Position numbers and translations under genes: made by a program. The notes below the pieces were generated by a model. It did no database searches. It saw nothing but the letters and a program-made list of their open reading frames with translations, and was not told the origin of the DNA. From contig NZ_JABSNL010000001.1 of the NCBI RefSeq assembly GCF_013294025.1, forward strand, positions 168,095 to 232,094: a DNA stretch of 64,000 bases. Reading direction: 5' to 3'. The stretch comes from Flavobacterium aeripolare. Its GTDB lineage: Bacteria; Bacteroidota; Bacteroidia; Flavobacteriales; Flavobacteriaceae. How positions within the stretch are numbered: the first letter of the stretch is position 1; the number at the start of each line of letters is the position of its first letter. Below, one piece after another: positions 17,007 to 25,635 of the stretch.

Positions 17007-17999
17007 CTACAACTTAATGATTGTTCGTCCTTTTAACTTTCCTTCGAGCATTAGATTAATTTTAGCTTGTAAATCTTCTAGGGCAATTTCTGTGGTTGTT
17101 TCTGCTAAGGTATCTAGTTTCCATTCGGTAGCTAATTTAGACCATACTTTTTCGCGATATTCCATCGGGTAGTTCTGGGAATCAATACCTATAAGCGACA
17201 CTCCTCTCAATATAAAGGGGAAGACTGTTAGTTCTAGTTTGGGTGAAGCTACATTTCCGCAACAACTTACTGTTCCCATAGGACTCACAGACTTAATCAA
17301 ATTTTCAAGAATAGTACCTCCTACTGTATCAATTGCTCCAGCATAAAGTGGTTTTAGAAGTGGTTTTTTATCTAGGTTTTCAAAATCTTCACGCAGGATA
17401 ACTTCGTTAGCTCCTAATTTTTTTAAAAAATCAACCTCGCTATTTTTACTAGTAATAGCCACCGTTTTATAGCCCAATTTGTTAAGGATTGCAAGACTTA
17501 CAGAGCCTACGCCTCCCGTAGCTCCAGAAACGGCGATAGCACCATTATCAGGTTGCACTGTTTCGGTTAATCGTAATACTGACAATCCTGCTGTAAGACC
17601 TGCAGTACCAATCATCATTGCCTCTTTCATAGAAAGGCCTGCAGGTAATTTAACTACCCATTCAACTGGAACTTTAACATATTCTGCAAAGCCACCATCA
17701 GTATTCATACCTAAATCATAACTAGTGACAATGACTTCATCTGCTATTTTAAATTTATTCGAATGAGAAGCCACAATAACTCCTGTCGCATCAATACCTG
17801 GTGTGTGTGGAAAATTTCTAGTCACGCCTTTATTTCCTGTGGCTGACAATGCATCTTTATAATTTAGTGAACTGTAACTGACTTTTATAAGTAATTCACC
17901 TTCAGAAATTTCTAAAAAGGGCATGTCTTTTATCGCAGTAGTGAACTTGCCGTCGTTTTCCTCCACTCTAAATGCTTTGTATGTAGCTTGTGTGTTCAT
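17007..17999 (-). CDS. YhdH/AcuI-family NADPH-dependent quinone/acrylyl-CoA reductase
   Basis: The 330-residue medium-chain dehydrogenase lacks zinc ligands and aligns with the YhdH/AcuI group: SSLNYKDALSATGNKGVTRNFPHTPGID in the N-terminal domain, MIGTAGLTAGLSV, the nucleotide-binding SGATGGVGSVSLAIL and PFILRGVSLIGIDS. AcuI reduces acrylyl-CoA; several homologues act as general electrophile or quinone reductases. The start at 17999 matches the family N-terminus and excludes a 40-residue unsupported leader. The gene is divergent from an HxlR regulator, an arrangement like the qor/HxlR pairs that respond to quinones or electrophiles. Confidence 0.85.
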   Translation of the reverse strand: MNTQATYKAFRVEENDGKFTTAIKDMPFLEISEGELLIKVSYSSLNYKDALSATGNKGVTRNFPHTPGIDATGVIVASHSNKFKIADEVIVTSYDLGMNTDGGFAEYVKVPVEWVVKLPAGLSMKEAMMIGTAGLTAGLSVLRLTETVQPDNGAIAVSGATGGVGSVSLAILNKLGYKTVAITSKNSEVDFLKKLGANEVILREDFENLDKKPLLKPLYAGAIDTVGGTILENLIKSVSPMGTVSCCGNVASPKLELTVFPFILRGVSLIGIDSQNYPMEYREKVWSKLATEWKLDTLAETTTEIALEDLQAKINLMLEGKLKGRTIIKL

Positions 18000-18075
18000 A
18001 GTATATAATTTGAATGTTTTACTTAAATTTACATCAAATTTCGGTAAAAACATATTGCTATACAACAACTTACAA

Positions 18076-18101
18076 TTTGTACTGCCACGAACATTTTGTA
18101 C
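18076..18101. promoter_or_regulatory. candidate HxlR operator (TTTGTAC direct repeat)
   Basis: TTTGTAC occurs at 18076-18082 and again at 18095-18101, 19 bases apart (about two helical turns). The repeats lie between the divergent YhdH-like and HxlR genes. A binding role is inferred from position only. Confidence 0.35.
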
Positions 18102-18134
18102 CGTATTGTTCGTTTTCAATGCTTTAAAGAAAAA

Positions 18135-18470
18135 ATGAAAATGAAAAAAAGTTATTGCCCCATCGATACATTTATAAATACTATTAAAGGAAAGAGAAAA
18201 GGAACGATTATTTTACACCTTTTTAGAGGCGATAAAAGGTACGGTGAACTCGTTAAATTGATGCCTGATATTAGCGAACGAATGATGAGCAAGCAATTAA
18301 AAGAACTAGAAATCGATGGATTAATTAATAGAACCGTTTTTCCTGAAGTACCCCCTCGAGTAGAATATAGTCTGACCAATTTAGGCAAAGAAATTCATCC
18401 GGTACTTAAAGGCATGTATAAAGGTGGTTTACTCTTTGAGGATACTATAATTGACGCTACAATCTACTAA
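18135..18470 (+). CDS. HxlR-family winged-helix regulator
   Basis: The 111-residue DUF24/HxlR regulator begins with a Cys-Pro pair (SYCPIDTFINTIKGK). It continues with the recognition segment RYGELVKLMPDISERMMSKQLKELEIDGLI and the wing motif PPRVEYSLTNLG. In YodB/QorR-type relatives the N-terminal Cys senses quinones or other electrophiles. The Cys at residue 6 and the divergent YhdH-like reductase gene fit that role. The start at 18135 is chosen because the upstream in-frame ATG falls inside the putative operator region. Confidence 0.85.
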   Translation: MKMKKSYCPIDTFINTIKGKRKGTIILHLFRGDKRYGELVKLMPDISERMMSKQLKELEIDGLINRTVFPEVPPRVEYSLTNLGKEIHPVLKGMYKGGLLFEDTIIDATIY

Positions 18471-18524
18471 TTATTACTTCTATAGTCCTATAAATTTGAC
18501 ACGGACATACTCCTACCCTATTTT

Positions 18525-19598
18525 TTATAGTGGTCCTAGTTCAGTATTAAAAAAGGCCTGAATTTCTTTTACAGTTTGTCTTGCCGTTTTACCAACGCCA
18601 TATATGGTTGCCGATGCGAAACCAGTCCAGTTTCCATAACCTACAAGCCAAAGTTTAGGTTCTAATGCTGATCTAGTGCTTTCTTCAATCGTTTTTACCT
18701 GATTGTTTTCGATGACAGTAAGAGCAGTTAAATGGTCTAAATTTGCCTTAAAACCAGTACACCAGATAATTGCATCAAAGGGCTCTTTATCACCGTTATC
18801 CCAAACCACACCGTCCTTATAAAAAGATTTAAAAGGGCGTACGGCATGCAGTACTTTCCTTTCCCTAGCTTCCTTTACTGATGGTACCATGACAATACTA
18901 GAAAGTGCTATTTTTGAACTGGGCACAGTATCTGTTTTTCCAAAATAAGTGTCATTTGCCTGCGCAAATAAATGACGACCATCAATATCATCTGCTAGAA
19001 AGTTTGGCTCTTCTAGAGTTACCCATTTTGCAAACGCATCTTTAGAAACTTCTGCAAGTATTTGGGCTCCAGAATTTCCAGCTCCCACAACTAAGACTTT
19101 TTTATTTTTTAAATCATCAGTATTTCGATAATGTAGAGAGTGAATTTGCTCTCCTATAAATTGTTCCCTGTCTGGATAATTAGGAATAAATGGCTTTCTA
19201 GCAGTACCCGTTGCACTTACAAGCGCTTTTGAGTAGAAAATGCCTTTAGATGTTTCTATTTTAAAGAGATCGTTTTCTTTGATGACAGTTAATACGTCAG
19301 TGTCTCTTTGTATGGGAAAATCATATCGGTTTTCGTAGGCAGTCAAATAAGCTATAAACGCGGTTTTGCTAGGATATTCTTGCTCGGTTTTAGGCATTCC
19401 CCAACCTGATAGAGAACTATATTCTGAAGGAGAAAATAATTTCAAACTATCCCATGTTTGCAACCAAGAACCACCTGGCTTTGATTGATTATCGAGAATA
19501 AGATAATCTAAATTACTTCGTCTTAAAAAATAGGCAACTGACAAACCCGCCTGTCCTCCACCAATTATAATTAGATCGTATTGCTTCATATTTTCCAA
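18525..19598 (-). CDS. flavin-dependent monooxygenase (ArsO-like) / FAD-NAD(P) oxidoreductase
   Basis: This 357-residue protein has an FAD-binding LIIIGGGQAGLSVAYFLRR motif near the N-terminus, PGGSWLQTWDSLKLFSP, and a second dinucleotide fold VLVVGAGNSGAQILAEV around residues 163-179. These features match the ArsO-like group of NAD(P)H-dependent flavin monooxygenases. No other ars genes are nearby, so arsenic as substrate is not supported by context. Two near starts (19598 and 19589) are possible. Confidence 0.8.
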   Translation of the reverse strand: MENMKQYDLIIIGGGQAGLSVAYFLRRSNLDYLILDNQSKPGGSWLQTWDSLKLFSPSEYSSLSGWGMPKTEQEYPSKTAFIAYLTAYENRYDFPIQRDTDVLTVIKENDLFKIETSKGIFYSKALVSATGTARKPFIPNYPDREQFIGEQIHSLHYRNTDDLKNKKVLVVGAGNSGAQILAEVSKDAFAKWVTLEEPNFLADDIDGRHLFAQANDTYFGKTDTVPSSKIALSSIVMVPSVKEARERKVLHAVRPFKSFYKDGVVWDNGDKEPFDAIIWCTGFKANLDHLTALTVIENNQVKTIEESTRSALEPKLWLVGYGNWTGFASATIYGVGKTARQTVKEIQAFFNTELGPL

Positions 19599-19776
19599 AA
19601 ATTATTTTCCTAAACTATTTTTCCAAATCACTTCACAATATATACTTTTTTATGTAGATATTTATTTACCAATCAATATGATTTACAATTATTTATTTAA
19701 ATGATTAAAAACTTTACAATTCTTTGTAAAACAGTAATTTAATAGTGTTTATTTAAACTTTAGATAGAAGTAATAG

Positions 19777-20817
19777 GTCACTATTAGAGCTCTGGAAGGT
19801 CAAAAATACGACGCTGATTTTGAAAACCCATCTTTGTTAATGTCTGGTAATTTAGATTTAGGTTTTGTTATCATATATTTGTTTCCGTTGGTCTTGATTG
19901 CCTTGACTTTTAACCTGTACTCTGAGGAAAAAGAATTAGGAACATGGCGAATTTTAGCATCGCAAACAGCTAACAAGTCTGGGTTTTTATTTAAAAAATT
20001 ACTCATAAGGATTTTGTTCGTTCTTGTTCTTTTGATTACGCTGTTGGTTATTGCGATTTTAGTGTTAGAAATACCTTTAAATCAGAACTTTTGGGCTTTA
20101 TTTCTTCAAAGTATCACGTACTTATTGTTTTGGAGCGCTCTATGCTTTTGGATGGTAACACTATTAAAAAGTTCGAGTTTTAATGCTCTTGCCCTATTGT
20201 CTGTATGGGTTTTGTTAACGATTTTATTTCCAGCAATTGTAAATAATTATGTGCTGAACAGATACCAAGTTCCAGAAGCACTAGAAGCTATGGTCGAACA
20301 ACGTGATGGTTACCATGAAAAATGGGATTTAGAAAAAAATGCCACAATGGTTGGCTTCTTAGAAAAATACCCACAGTTCAAAAGCTACCCCGTTCCCGAA
20401 GATAAATTCAGTTGGATTTGGTATTATGGTATGCAATACATGGGTGATCTTGCGGCAAGAGACACTAGTGAAGAAATGACAGATAAGATTATGTCGCGAA
20501 ATACGGTTAGCGAAAAAATAGCGCTTCTCATCCCCACAATGCATGCACAATTAAGCTTTAATACCTTAGCAGGATCCGATATGATTAGTCATTTAGAATT
20601 CTTAAATGCACTAGCAGTCTTCCATGAAGATTTACGCTTGAGCCTTTATACAAAAGTCTTTGATGCACAATCGGCTGATGCAGTAGATTGGACCAAGTAC
20701 GAGGCAAAATTCTACTCCGCTAAGCCCCATTTTGACTGGATGTATTTAATGTTGCCAACCCTTATCATAACTATAGTTATTAGTGCGTTTGAGGTTTTAA
20801 ATCTCAGGAAATTATAA
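19777..20817 (+). pseudogene. 5'-truncated ABC-2 type permease (DUF3526-like)
   Basis: The open frame can be read from 19777 (after an in-frame TAG at 19774-19776) without a good start: VTIRALEGQKYDADF, then ENPSLLMSG and NLDLGFVIIYLFPLVLIALT. This is the middle of a DUF3526-type ABC permease. The remaining approximately 345 residues hold about five to six membrane segments and the long extracytoplasmic loop, ending in a normal terminus. The first hundred or so residues with the first TM helix are missing, and no ATPase gene accompanies it. An internal TTG/ATG near 19834-19840 could still give a truncated product, but function is unlikely. Confidence 0.7.
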
Positions 20818-20828
20818 ATAAAAAATGA

Positions 20829-20919
20829 GGCTTTTGGACCATGTATTCACACTGGTACCAAAAGCTCCATTTTCACATTAAATATGTATTTGATTATGCT
20901 AACATAGTTTGTATTACGT
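20829..20919 (-). pseudogene. relic of a duplicated ABM monooxygenase 3' end with terminator
   Basis: On the minus strand 20893-20919 encodes NVIQTMLA-stop, matching the NKMTMLA-stop end of the intact ABM gene at 42622. The following hairpin (GCTTTTGG with CCAAAAGC, 20829-20864) and its loop are nearly identical to that gene's terminator. The rest of the duplicate is gone. A hairpin repeat starts about 20 bases beyond it. Confidence 0.75.
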
Positions 20920-20939
20920 TCCATATTAAAACTTAAAAG

Positions 20940-21320
20940 ATTATTAGTCGCGCTATGTGGGTTGCCTTTTTTAAGCTATTTAAATTTTTACCTTTCAGAC
21001 TTTTAAACCATTTAATAAATTAAAGAACATATATGTTTTGATACTTAAATGCACCCAACAAAACGCAAAGTAAATCTACCTAGTTTGTCATTCTGCAAGA
21101 ATGGAACGCACGGATTCACTACGACATTCGTAATCAAGGTTATTGCTAGGAGCGCGGCAATCACGAACGGTGGGTTGCTTTTTATTGAGTTGCAAATTTG
21201 ATTTTAAAGAATTATTACTGGTGCTTTCTGTTATCTAATAACGGATTTAGTTTGCGGGCACAGAATACAATTCTGCGCTAACGAACCGCTGAAACTACAG
21301 TCATTCATATTCGAGCGAAG
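20940..21320. repeat. modular hairpin repeat, copy C (divergent tail)
   Basis: It runs from a GGTTGCCTTTTTTAAGC-like start through GTCATTCTGCAAGAATG, TTGCTAGGAGCGCGGCAATC and GTTATCTAATAAC. Its final module differs from the other copies: GCGGGCACAG...TTCTGCGC replaces GCGCAAA...TTTGCGC. The remaining 160 bases up to the Crp/Fnr gene hold nothing else that I recognise. Confidence 0.75.
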
Positions 21321-21481
21321 GCAAAGCTTATAAACATTAGATTTTTAGCCATTTCGAACCCATAAAATGAATTAATCGGGAGGTGGTTTGATGAATTTTC
21401 TTAAATTGTTCCTAGATTGAAAAGAGAATCAACTGTTCTGTTACATTCGATTGGGAAAAACATAAAAAAACATTATTAGTA

Positions 21482-22045
21482 ATGGAAGAATATCTACAAA
21501 AATTTAATCTATTTACCAGTCAAGAAATAACACAATTCTTAGCTCTTTGTGAATACAGAACGATAAAAAAGAATGATTTTTTCTTGCAACAAGACGAAAT
21601 TTGCGACAATCTATCTTATGTGGTGTCGGGAATTTTTCGGTCTTTTTATTATTCGAATGCTGACGACCAAATTACCTATTGTTTTACTTTTCAAAATAGT
21701 TTACTAATGGCGTACTCTTCGTTTATATCTGGAAACAAATCTCAGGAAAACTTGCAAGCTATTTCCGATTCTGAGATTATTTCGATCCCAAAAAAGAAGT
21801 TGGAAGAGTTAGCCAAATCAAATACCAAATGGTTGGAGTTTTTAAAAATTATTGCAGAAAAAGAGTATGTTGATCTTGAGAGTTGGATTTTCAACCATCA
21901 AAAAGATAAGGCACAGCAACGTTACTTAGATTTATTGAACAAGCAACCCAAATTAATTCAAGAAATACCTTTGCAACACATTGCTTCCTATTTAGGAATT
22001 ACCCAAAGGCATCTAAGCCGCATTAGGGCCAATATTACTTATTAG
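21482..22045 (+). CDS. Crp/Fnr-family transcriptional regulator
   Basis: The 187-residue protein has a cyclic-nucleotide-binding-like N-terminal domain (YVVSGIFRSFYY, then an FTFQNSLLMAYSSFI region) and a short C-terminal HTH with IPLQHIASYLGITQRHLSRIRA. No Cys cluster for an Fe-S centre is present, and the cAMP-pocket Arg is not obvious. It precedes an SDR gene on the same strand by 67 bp; that gene has its own -7 box. Confidence 0.85.
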   Translation: MEEYLQKFNLFTSQEITQFLALCEYRTIKKNDFFLQQDEICDNLSYVVSGIFRSFYYSNADDQITYCFTFQNSLLMAYSSFISGNKSQENLQAISDSEIISIPKKKLEELAKSNTKWLEFLKIIAEKEYVDLESWIFNHQKDKAQQRYLDLLNKQPKLIQEIPLQHIASYLGITQRHLSRIRANITY

Positions 22046-22079
22046 ACAAATGTCCTAGTCCTACTCTTTACGTCCTTCA

Positions 22080-22087
22080 TAAATTTG
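22080..22087 (+). promoter_or_regulatory. -7 box of the SDR gene
   Basis: TAAATTTG matches TAnnTTTG and lies 25 bases before the ATG at 22113. No -33 TTG at the proper spacing was seen. Confidence 0.4.
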
Positions 22088-22112
22088 CATATAATTTTAA
22101 AACAAAAAATAT

Positions 22113-22724
22113 ATGAAAACGATAATCTTAATTGGAGCAAACGGAAAAATGGGTCAAGCAGCATTAAGCGGCTTAGGAAAACATAAAGTAATCACTGCAG
22201 GACGTTCGGCTGCTGACTACGATTTTCAAGTAGACATCACAAGTGAGGAATCATTAAGAAAGTTATACAAAGATGTAGGCCATTTTGACGCCGTAGTAAA
22301 TACTGTTGGAGTTTGTGAATATGCTAATTTCACTGAAATGACCGAAGAACAATGGATGACTACCATTTTGAGCAAAATGATGGGGCAAATTAATCTTGTG
22401 CGTATAGGTCAAGAATACATTGCTGATAAAGGTTCTTTCACGCTAATTACAGGAATTTTAAATACAAAACCAATTCCGTTTGCAATTGCCGATGCAACTA
22501 CAAGTGGCGCAATAGATACGTTTGTTAAATGTATTGCTTTTGAAATGCCTCGTGGTATTCGTATCAACTCTATAAATCCAACGGTTTTAGAAGAAGCTTG
22601 GGATGTTTATGGTGAAATGATGCCTGGATTTGAACCTGTTCCTGGTAGATTAGTAGGGAAAGCTTTTGAGCGTTCAGTTGATGGTTTCATCACTGGTCAA
22701 GTACTTTTTGTTGATGCTTATTAA
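22113..22724 (+). CDS. short-chain dehydrogenase family protein lacking the usual catalytic Tyr
   Basis: The 203-residue protein has the N-terminal ILIGANGKMGQAAL nucleotide-binding loop, a D-x-x-V-N-T-x-G segment (DAVVNTVGV) and a C-terminal IRINSINPTVLEEAW loop, all SDR features. In the catalytic region (FTLITGILNTKPIPFAIADATTSGAIDTFVK) the YxxxK Tyr is replaced. It is a short divergent SDR and may bind NAD(P) without classical ketoreductase chemistry. A strong terminator follows. Confidence 0.8.
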   Translation: MKTIILIGANGKMGQAALSGLGKHKVITAGRSAADYDFQVDITSEESLRKLYKDVGHFDAVVNTVGVCEYANFTEMTEEQWMTTILSKMMGQINLVRIGQEYIADKGSFTLITGILNTKPIPFAIADATTSGAIDTFVKCIAFEMPRGIRINSINPTVLEEAWDVYGEMMPGFEPVPGRLVGKAFERSVDGFITGQVLFVDAY

Positions 22725-22740
22725 TCAATATTGAAAATAG

Positions 22741-22779
22741 AAAAAGGCGTTTGATATTTTAATCAAACGCCTTTTTTTT
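22741..22779 (+). terminator. intrinsic terminator after the SDR gene
   Basis: The stem GGCGTTTGAT with ATCAAACGCC has a short AT loop and is followed by eight T residues. An A-run on the left makes it potentially bidirectional, serving also the convergent AraC gene. Confidence 0.85.
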
Positions 22780-22799
22780 GTTTATTTTAAATTTTAGGA

Positions 22800-23735
22800 T
22801 CAATTCAACTGCTTGCGATACGCCACAGGAGTTTGTCCTGTTTTGCTTTTGAATAATCGGCTAAAGTATTGCGGATATTCGAAACCTAAATTAAATGCTA
22901 TCTCCGAAACGGAATTATTCGTATTAATCAATAAATTTTTAGCCTTTTCGATCATATAAAAATGAATATGGTCTTGGGTATTTTTACCAGTTTCCTTTTT
23001 CAATAAATCACTCAAATAACTGTCCGAAAGATGCAATTTTTTAGCAAAATAATGCACCTTAGGCAAGCCATTCAAACGAATGTCTTCCGACTCAAAATAG
23101 CTCTTTAGTAAACCATTGAACTGACTAAGAACCGTTGTGTTTTGGGACTTTCGAGTCAAAAACTGCCTGTTGTAAAAACGTTTTATATAATTGAATAACA
23201 GTTCGATATTCGAAACCAAAACATCTTGACTAAACTCATCTAGGTTTGCGCTATACTCTTCTTGGATTTTTAGAACAATACCATTTAGCGTTTGCTTTTC
23301 TTTATCCGAAATATGAAGCGCTTCGTTGGTGTCATAGCCAAAAAAACCATAGTCTGTCAATTTTTCCATTAATCCAGAACCACGTATTATATCCGGATGA
23401 AAATAAAGTGACCAGCCTTCCAGTTCGCCTTTCTCGGATATATAATCGATCTCAATTACTTGATCTGGTCCTACTCCTAATAGTGCTCCTTCGGTAAAGT
23501 CAAAATAGTCTCGACCGTACTTAAATGCGTTCGAAGTTTTGGTTTTTAAAGTAATATTATAAAAAGGGACACTCACTTTTTTATGCACCACTTCATCAGT
23601 AAAAGCAACTTTGGACAAATCTAAAACAGTAATTAAAGGATGACATGGTTTTTCATATTCTAAAACATCATGCAATTGACTAATCGTTTTAATCTTAAAA
23701 AATGTGCTTTTACTTTCTTCCTTTTTGTTTTCCAT
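22800..23735 (-). CDS. AraC-family transcriptional regulator
   Basis: The 311-residue protein has a divergent N-terminal sensing region. The C-terminal HTH pair begins about 205: VHYFAKKLHLSDSYLSDLLK, then NNSVSEIAFNLGFEYPQYFSRLFKSKTGQTPVAYR. The gene sits upstream (in the transcription direction) of nothing, but it is next to the long minus-strand oxidoreductase block that ends at 23939, so it may control it. It is convergent with the SDR gene. Confidence 0.9.
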   Translation of the reverse strand: MENKKEESKSTFFKIKTISQLHDVLEYEKPCHPLITVLDLSKVAFTDEVVHKKVSVPFYNITLKTKTSNAFKYGRDYFDFTEGALLGVGPDQVIEIDYISEKGELEGWSLYFHPDIIRGSGLMEKLTDYGFFGYDTNEALHISDKEKQTLNGIVLKIQEEYSANLDEFSQDVLVSNIELLFNYIKRFYNRQFLTRKSQNTTVLSQFNGLLKSYFESEDIRLNGLPKVHYFAKKLHLSDSYLSDLLKKETGKNTQDHIHFYMIEKAKNLLINTNNSVSEIAFNLGFEYPQYFSRLFKSKTGQTPVAYRKQLN

Positions 23736-23938
23736 TTTTACATTGTATAAAGTTAAAGCCTTTGGGGCTATAAGGTATTTGCGTTAACAGCAATTAATGA
23801 TTCTCGGTTTATAAACAAATATAGAAGAAAAGAACAAAATTGTAAAACTTGCTCTAAACTGCTATTTTCATATGTAGTTGTAACCTGTTATTTTCAATTA
23901 TAACAGAAAAGCTTAAACTAAAATCTAGATTTATCTTT

Positions 23939-24841
23939 TTATTTATTTAGTGTTTTTTTATACCAATCTACAATACCTTCTCCAATTTCGTGTGGATGCG
24001 ATTCTTGTAGATAATGCTTTCCTTCACCTAAATCTACTGCAGTAATATTTTTCCAAGTTGCAGCTATATGCTCACCTAATTCTCGATTAATTATGAGACC
24101 TGGTTCTGCATAGAATAACAACTTAGGAACGTCAGAATTTTTGTGGTATTCATTGTATGAATTAACAATGTCTGTAGTGAATTTTGGAACACCATCAAAC
24201 GAAATTTGACTAGGCCACATAAACAGTGGTTTACGGCTCTTTTCTTCCAAATAAGGCGCTCGGTAATGGTCCATTTCTTCTTGAGTTAATTCTCTGCCCG
24301 CCATCATGGGTAGCATAGCTTCAATAAAGAAGTTGTTTTTAACGATCATATTATGTCCTTCTACAGGGTCACGAAATTTTTCGAATAGTGCTTCGGTCTC
24401 TTTAGTCGTATTTTTCCAATAAGAAACTTGAACCATAGCTTCAAAAAACACAATTCCTTTTACATTTTCTCTATGCTGATTGGCATAATTGAAACCTAAA
24501 CCAGAACCCCAATCTTGTATTACTAGAATGACGTTTTTTAGCCCTAACTTTTCAACAAATGCATCTAAATAAGCAATATGATCTTTTAATGTGTAGTCTA
24601 TATCTGGCTTGTCAGATTTACCCATTCCAATAAGATCTGGAACAACTACACGACCTAAGGCACTTACATACGGAATAATATTACGCCATAAATAACTTGA
24701 TGTAGGATTACCGTGTATTAGTAAAAAAGTATGTTCTGAATTTTTATCTCCTTCATCTACATAATGCATTTTAGAATCTAATACTTCTTGGAATTTAGAT
24801 TCAAAAGGAAACGCTGCTGATATTTGTTTTTTGTTGGTCAT
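23939..24841 (-). CDS. haloalkane dehalogenase (HLD-II, DhaA-like)
   Basis: The 300-residue alpha/beta hydrolase aligns along its length with DhaA/LinB-type dehalogenases: HGNPTSSYLWRNIIPYV (oxyanion and halide Asn45), PDLIGMGKSDKPDIDY, VIQDWGSGLGF with nucleophile Asp110 and halide-binding Trp111, FFEAM with catalytic Glu134, and GEGKHYLQESHP with His276. All catalytic and halide-stabilising residues are present, so hydrolytic dehalogenation of haloalkanes is predicted. The usual His before the nucleophile is Gln. It is the last gene of the minus-strand block and lies 5 bases after an AlkD-like gene. Confidence 0.9.
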   Translation of the reverse strand: MTNKKQISAAFPFESKFQEVLDSKMHYVDEGDKNSEHTFLLIHGNPTSSYLWRNIIPYVSALGRVVVPDLIGMGKSDKPDIDYTLKDHIAYLDAFVEKLGLKNVILVIQDWGSGLGFNYANQHRENVKGIVFFEAMVQVSYWKNTTKETEALFEKFRDPVEGHNMIVKNNFFIEAMLPMMAGRELTQEEMDHYRAPYLEEKSRKPLFMWPSQISFDGVPKFTTDIVNSYNEYHKNSDVPKLLFYAEPGLIINRELGEHIAATWKNITAVDLGEGKHYLQESHPHEIGEGIVDWYKKTLNK

Positions 24842-24846
24842 ATTTT

Positions 24847-25560
24847 TTATTTATTAAATTTTGAAATTGAACTTTTGCGGTTTAAAACTCTTCCCACTTT
24901 TCTAATTTCCTTCAGTTTTTCTCGTTTTGTTTTATCCCATTTTTCCGTACCTGCACTATATCCATAAGCACAAATTTTAGTTGCATTTTCAAATAGAAAT
25001 TCTTCCTGCTCTTTAGGGTATATATTTCCTATTTCTCTAAGAGTCCAACCCACGCCTTTCTCCACATAATAAGCGTTGTCAGAAATTAAAGGTGCTACCA
25101 AATCTATAAGTACATGAAAAGGTAAATAGTGCTTTCTATGTGCGCTATAATAAAGTAAACCTACTATACTTTGCCTTCTATGCCATGGGTTTTTAGAAGT
25201 ATTCCATTTTTTATACGTTGGCAAAATTAGTGCTGCATCATATTCTACTAATTGCGCATATATTTTTGAAATACTATCACTTGTTTCCCAACGATTAATT
25301 TTGTCTTGCCATACTTTAATCGTTGACCAAGAAGCACCCATTTCTTCTTGGTTTGTAATATGCTCCTCCAAGAAATACAAACAAAACATTTCTGCTCTAT
25401 ACACTTTTGTATTCGTCCAGATATAATTCCAAATCTCTAGTTGTTCACTAAAAGTTAAAAGGCTAAAACTAAAGCCGGCATTAAAAGCTTTCCTTTGTAA
25501 AGGAACGGTTTCACCTGCTTTAGAAGTGATTGTTTCTATTTCTTGAAGATAGTTTTGCAT
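24847..25560 (-). CDS. AlkD-like DNA alkylation repair HEAT-repeat protein
   Basis: The 237-residue all-helical protein carries the AlkD-family block NPWHRRQSIVGLLYY and YYVEKGVGWTLREIG. These helices line the DNA-binding groove in AlkD glycosylases that excise cationic alkylated bases. Proximity to a haloalkane dehalogenase (5-bp gap) and many NAD(P)H oxidoreductases suggests a response to alkylating or electrophilic compounds; this is inference. Confidence 0.8.
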   Translation of the reverse strand: MQNYLQEIETITSKAGETVPLQRKAFNAGFSFSLLTFSEQLEIWNYIWTNTKVYRAEMFCLYFLEEHITNQEEMGASWSTIKVWQDKINRWETSDSISKIYAQLVEYDAALILPTYKKWNTSKNPWHRRQSIVGLLYYSAHRKHYLPFHVLIDLVAPLISDNAYYVEKGVGWTLREIGNIYPKEQEEFLFENATKICAYGYSAGTEKWDKTKREKLKEIRKVGRVLNRKSSISKFNK

Positions 25561-25635
25561 ATTATTATAAAATTCTTGTAGGAATGGCTTCTTTCGCTAA
25601 TGTAGATTTACCGAAATCACCAACCGTTTGTGTTT

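Noticed and set aside
18525-19598. arsenic resistance locus because of the ArsO-like protein
   Set aside because: No arsR, arsC, arsB/acr3 or arsM gene is nearby; similarity alone does not support arsenic chemistry.
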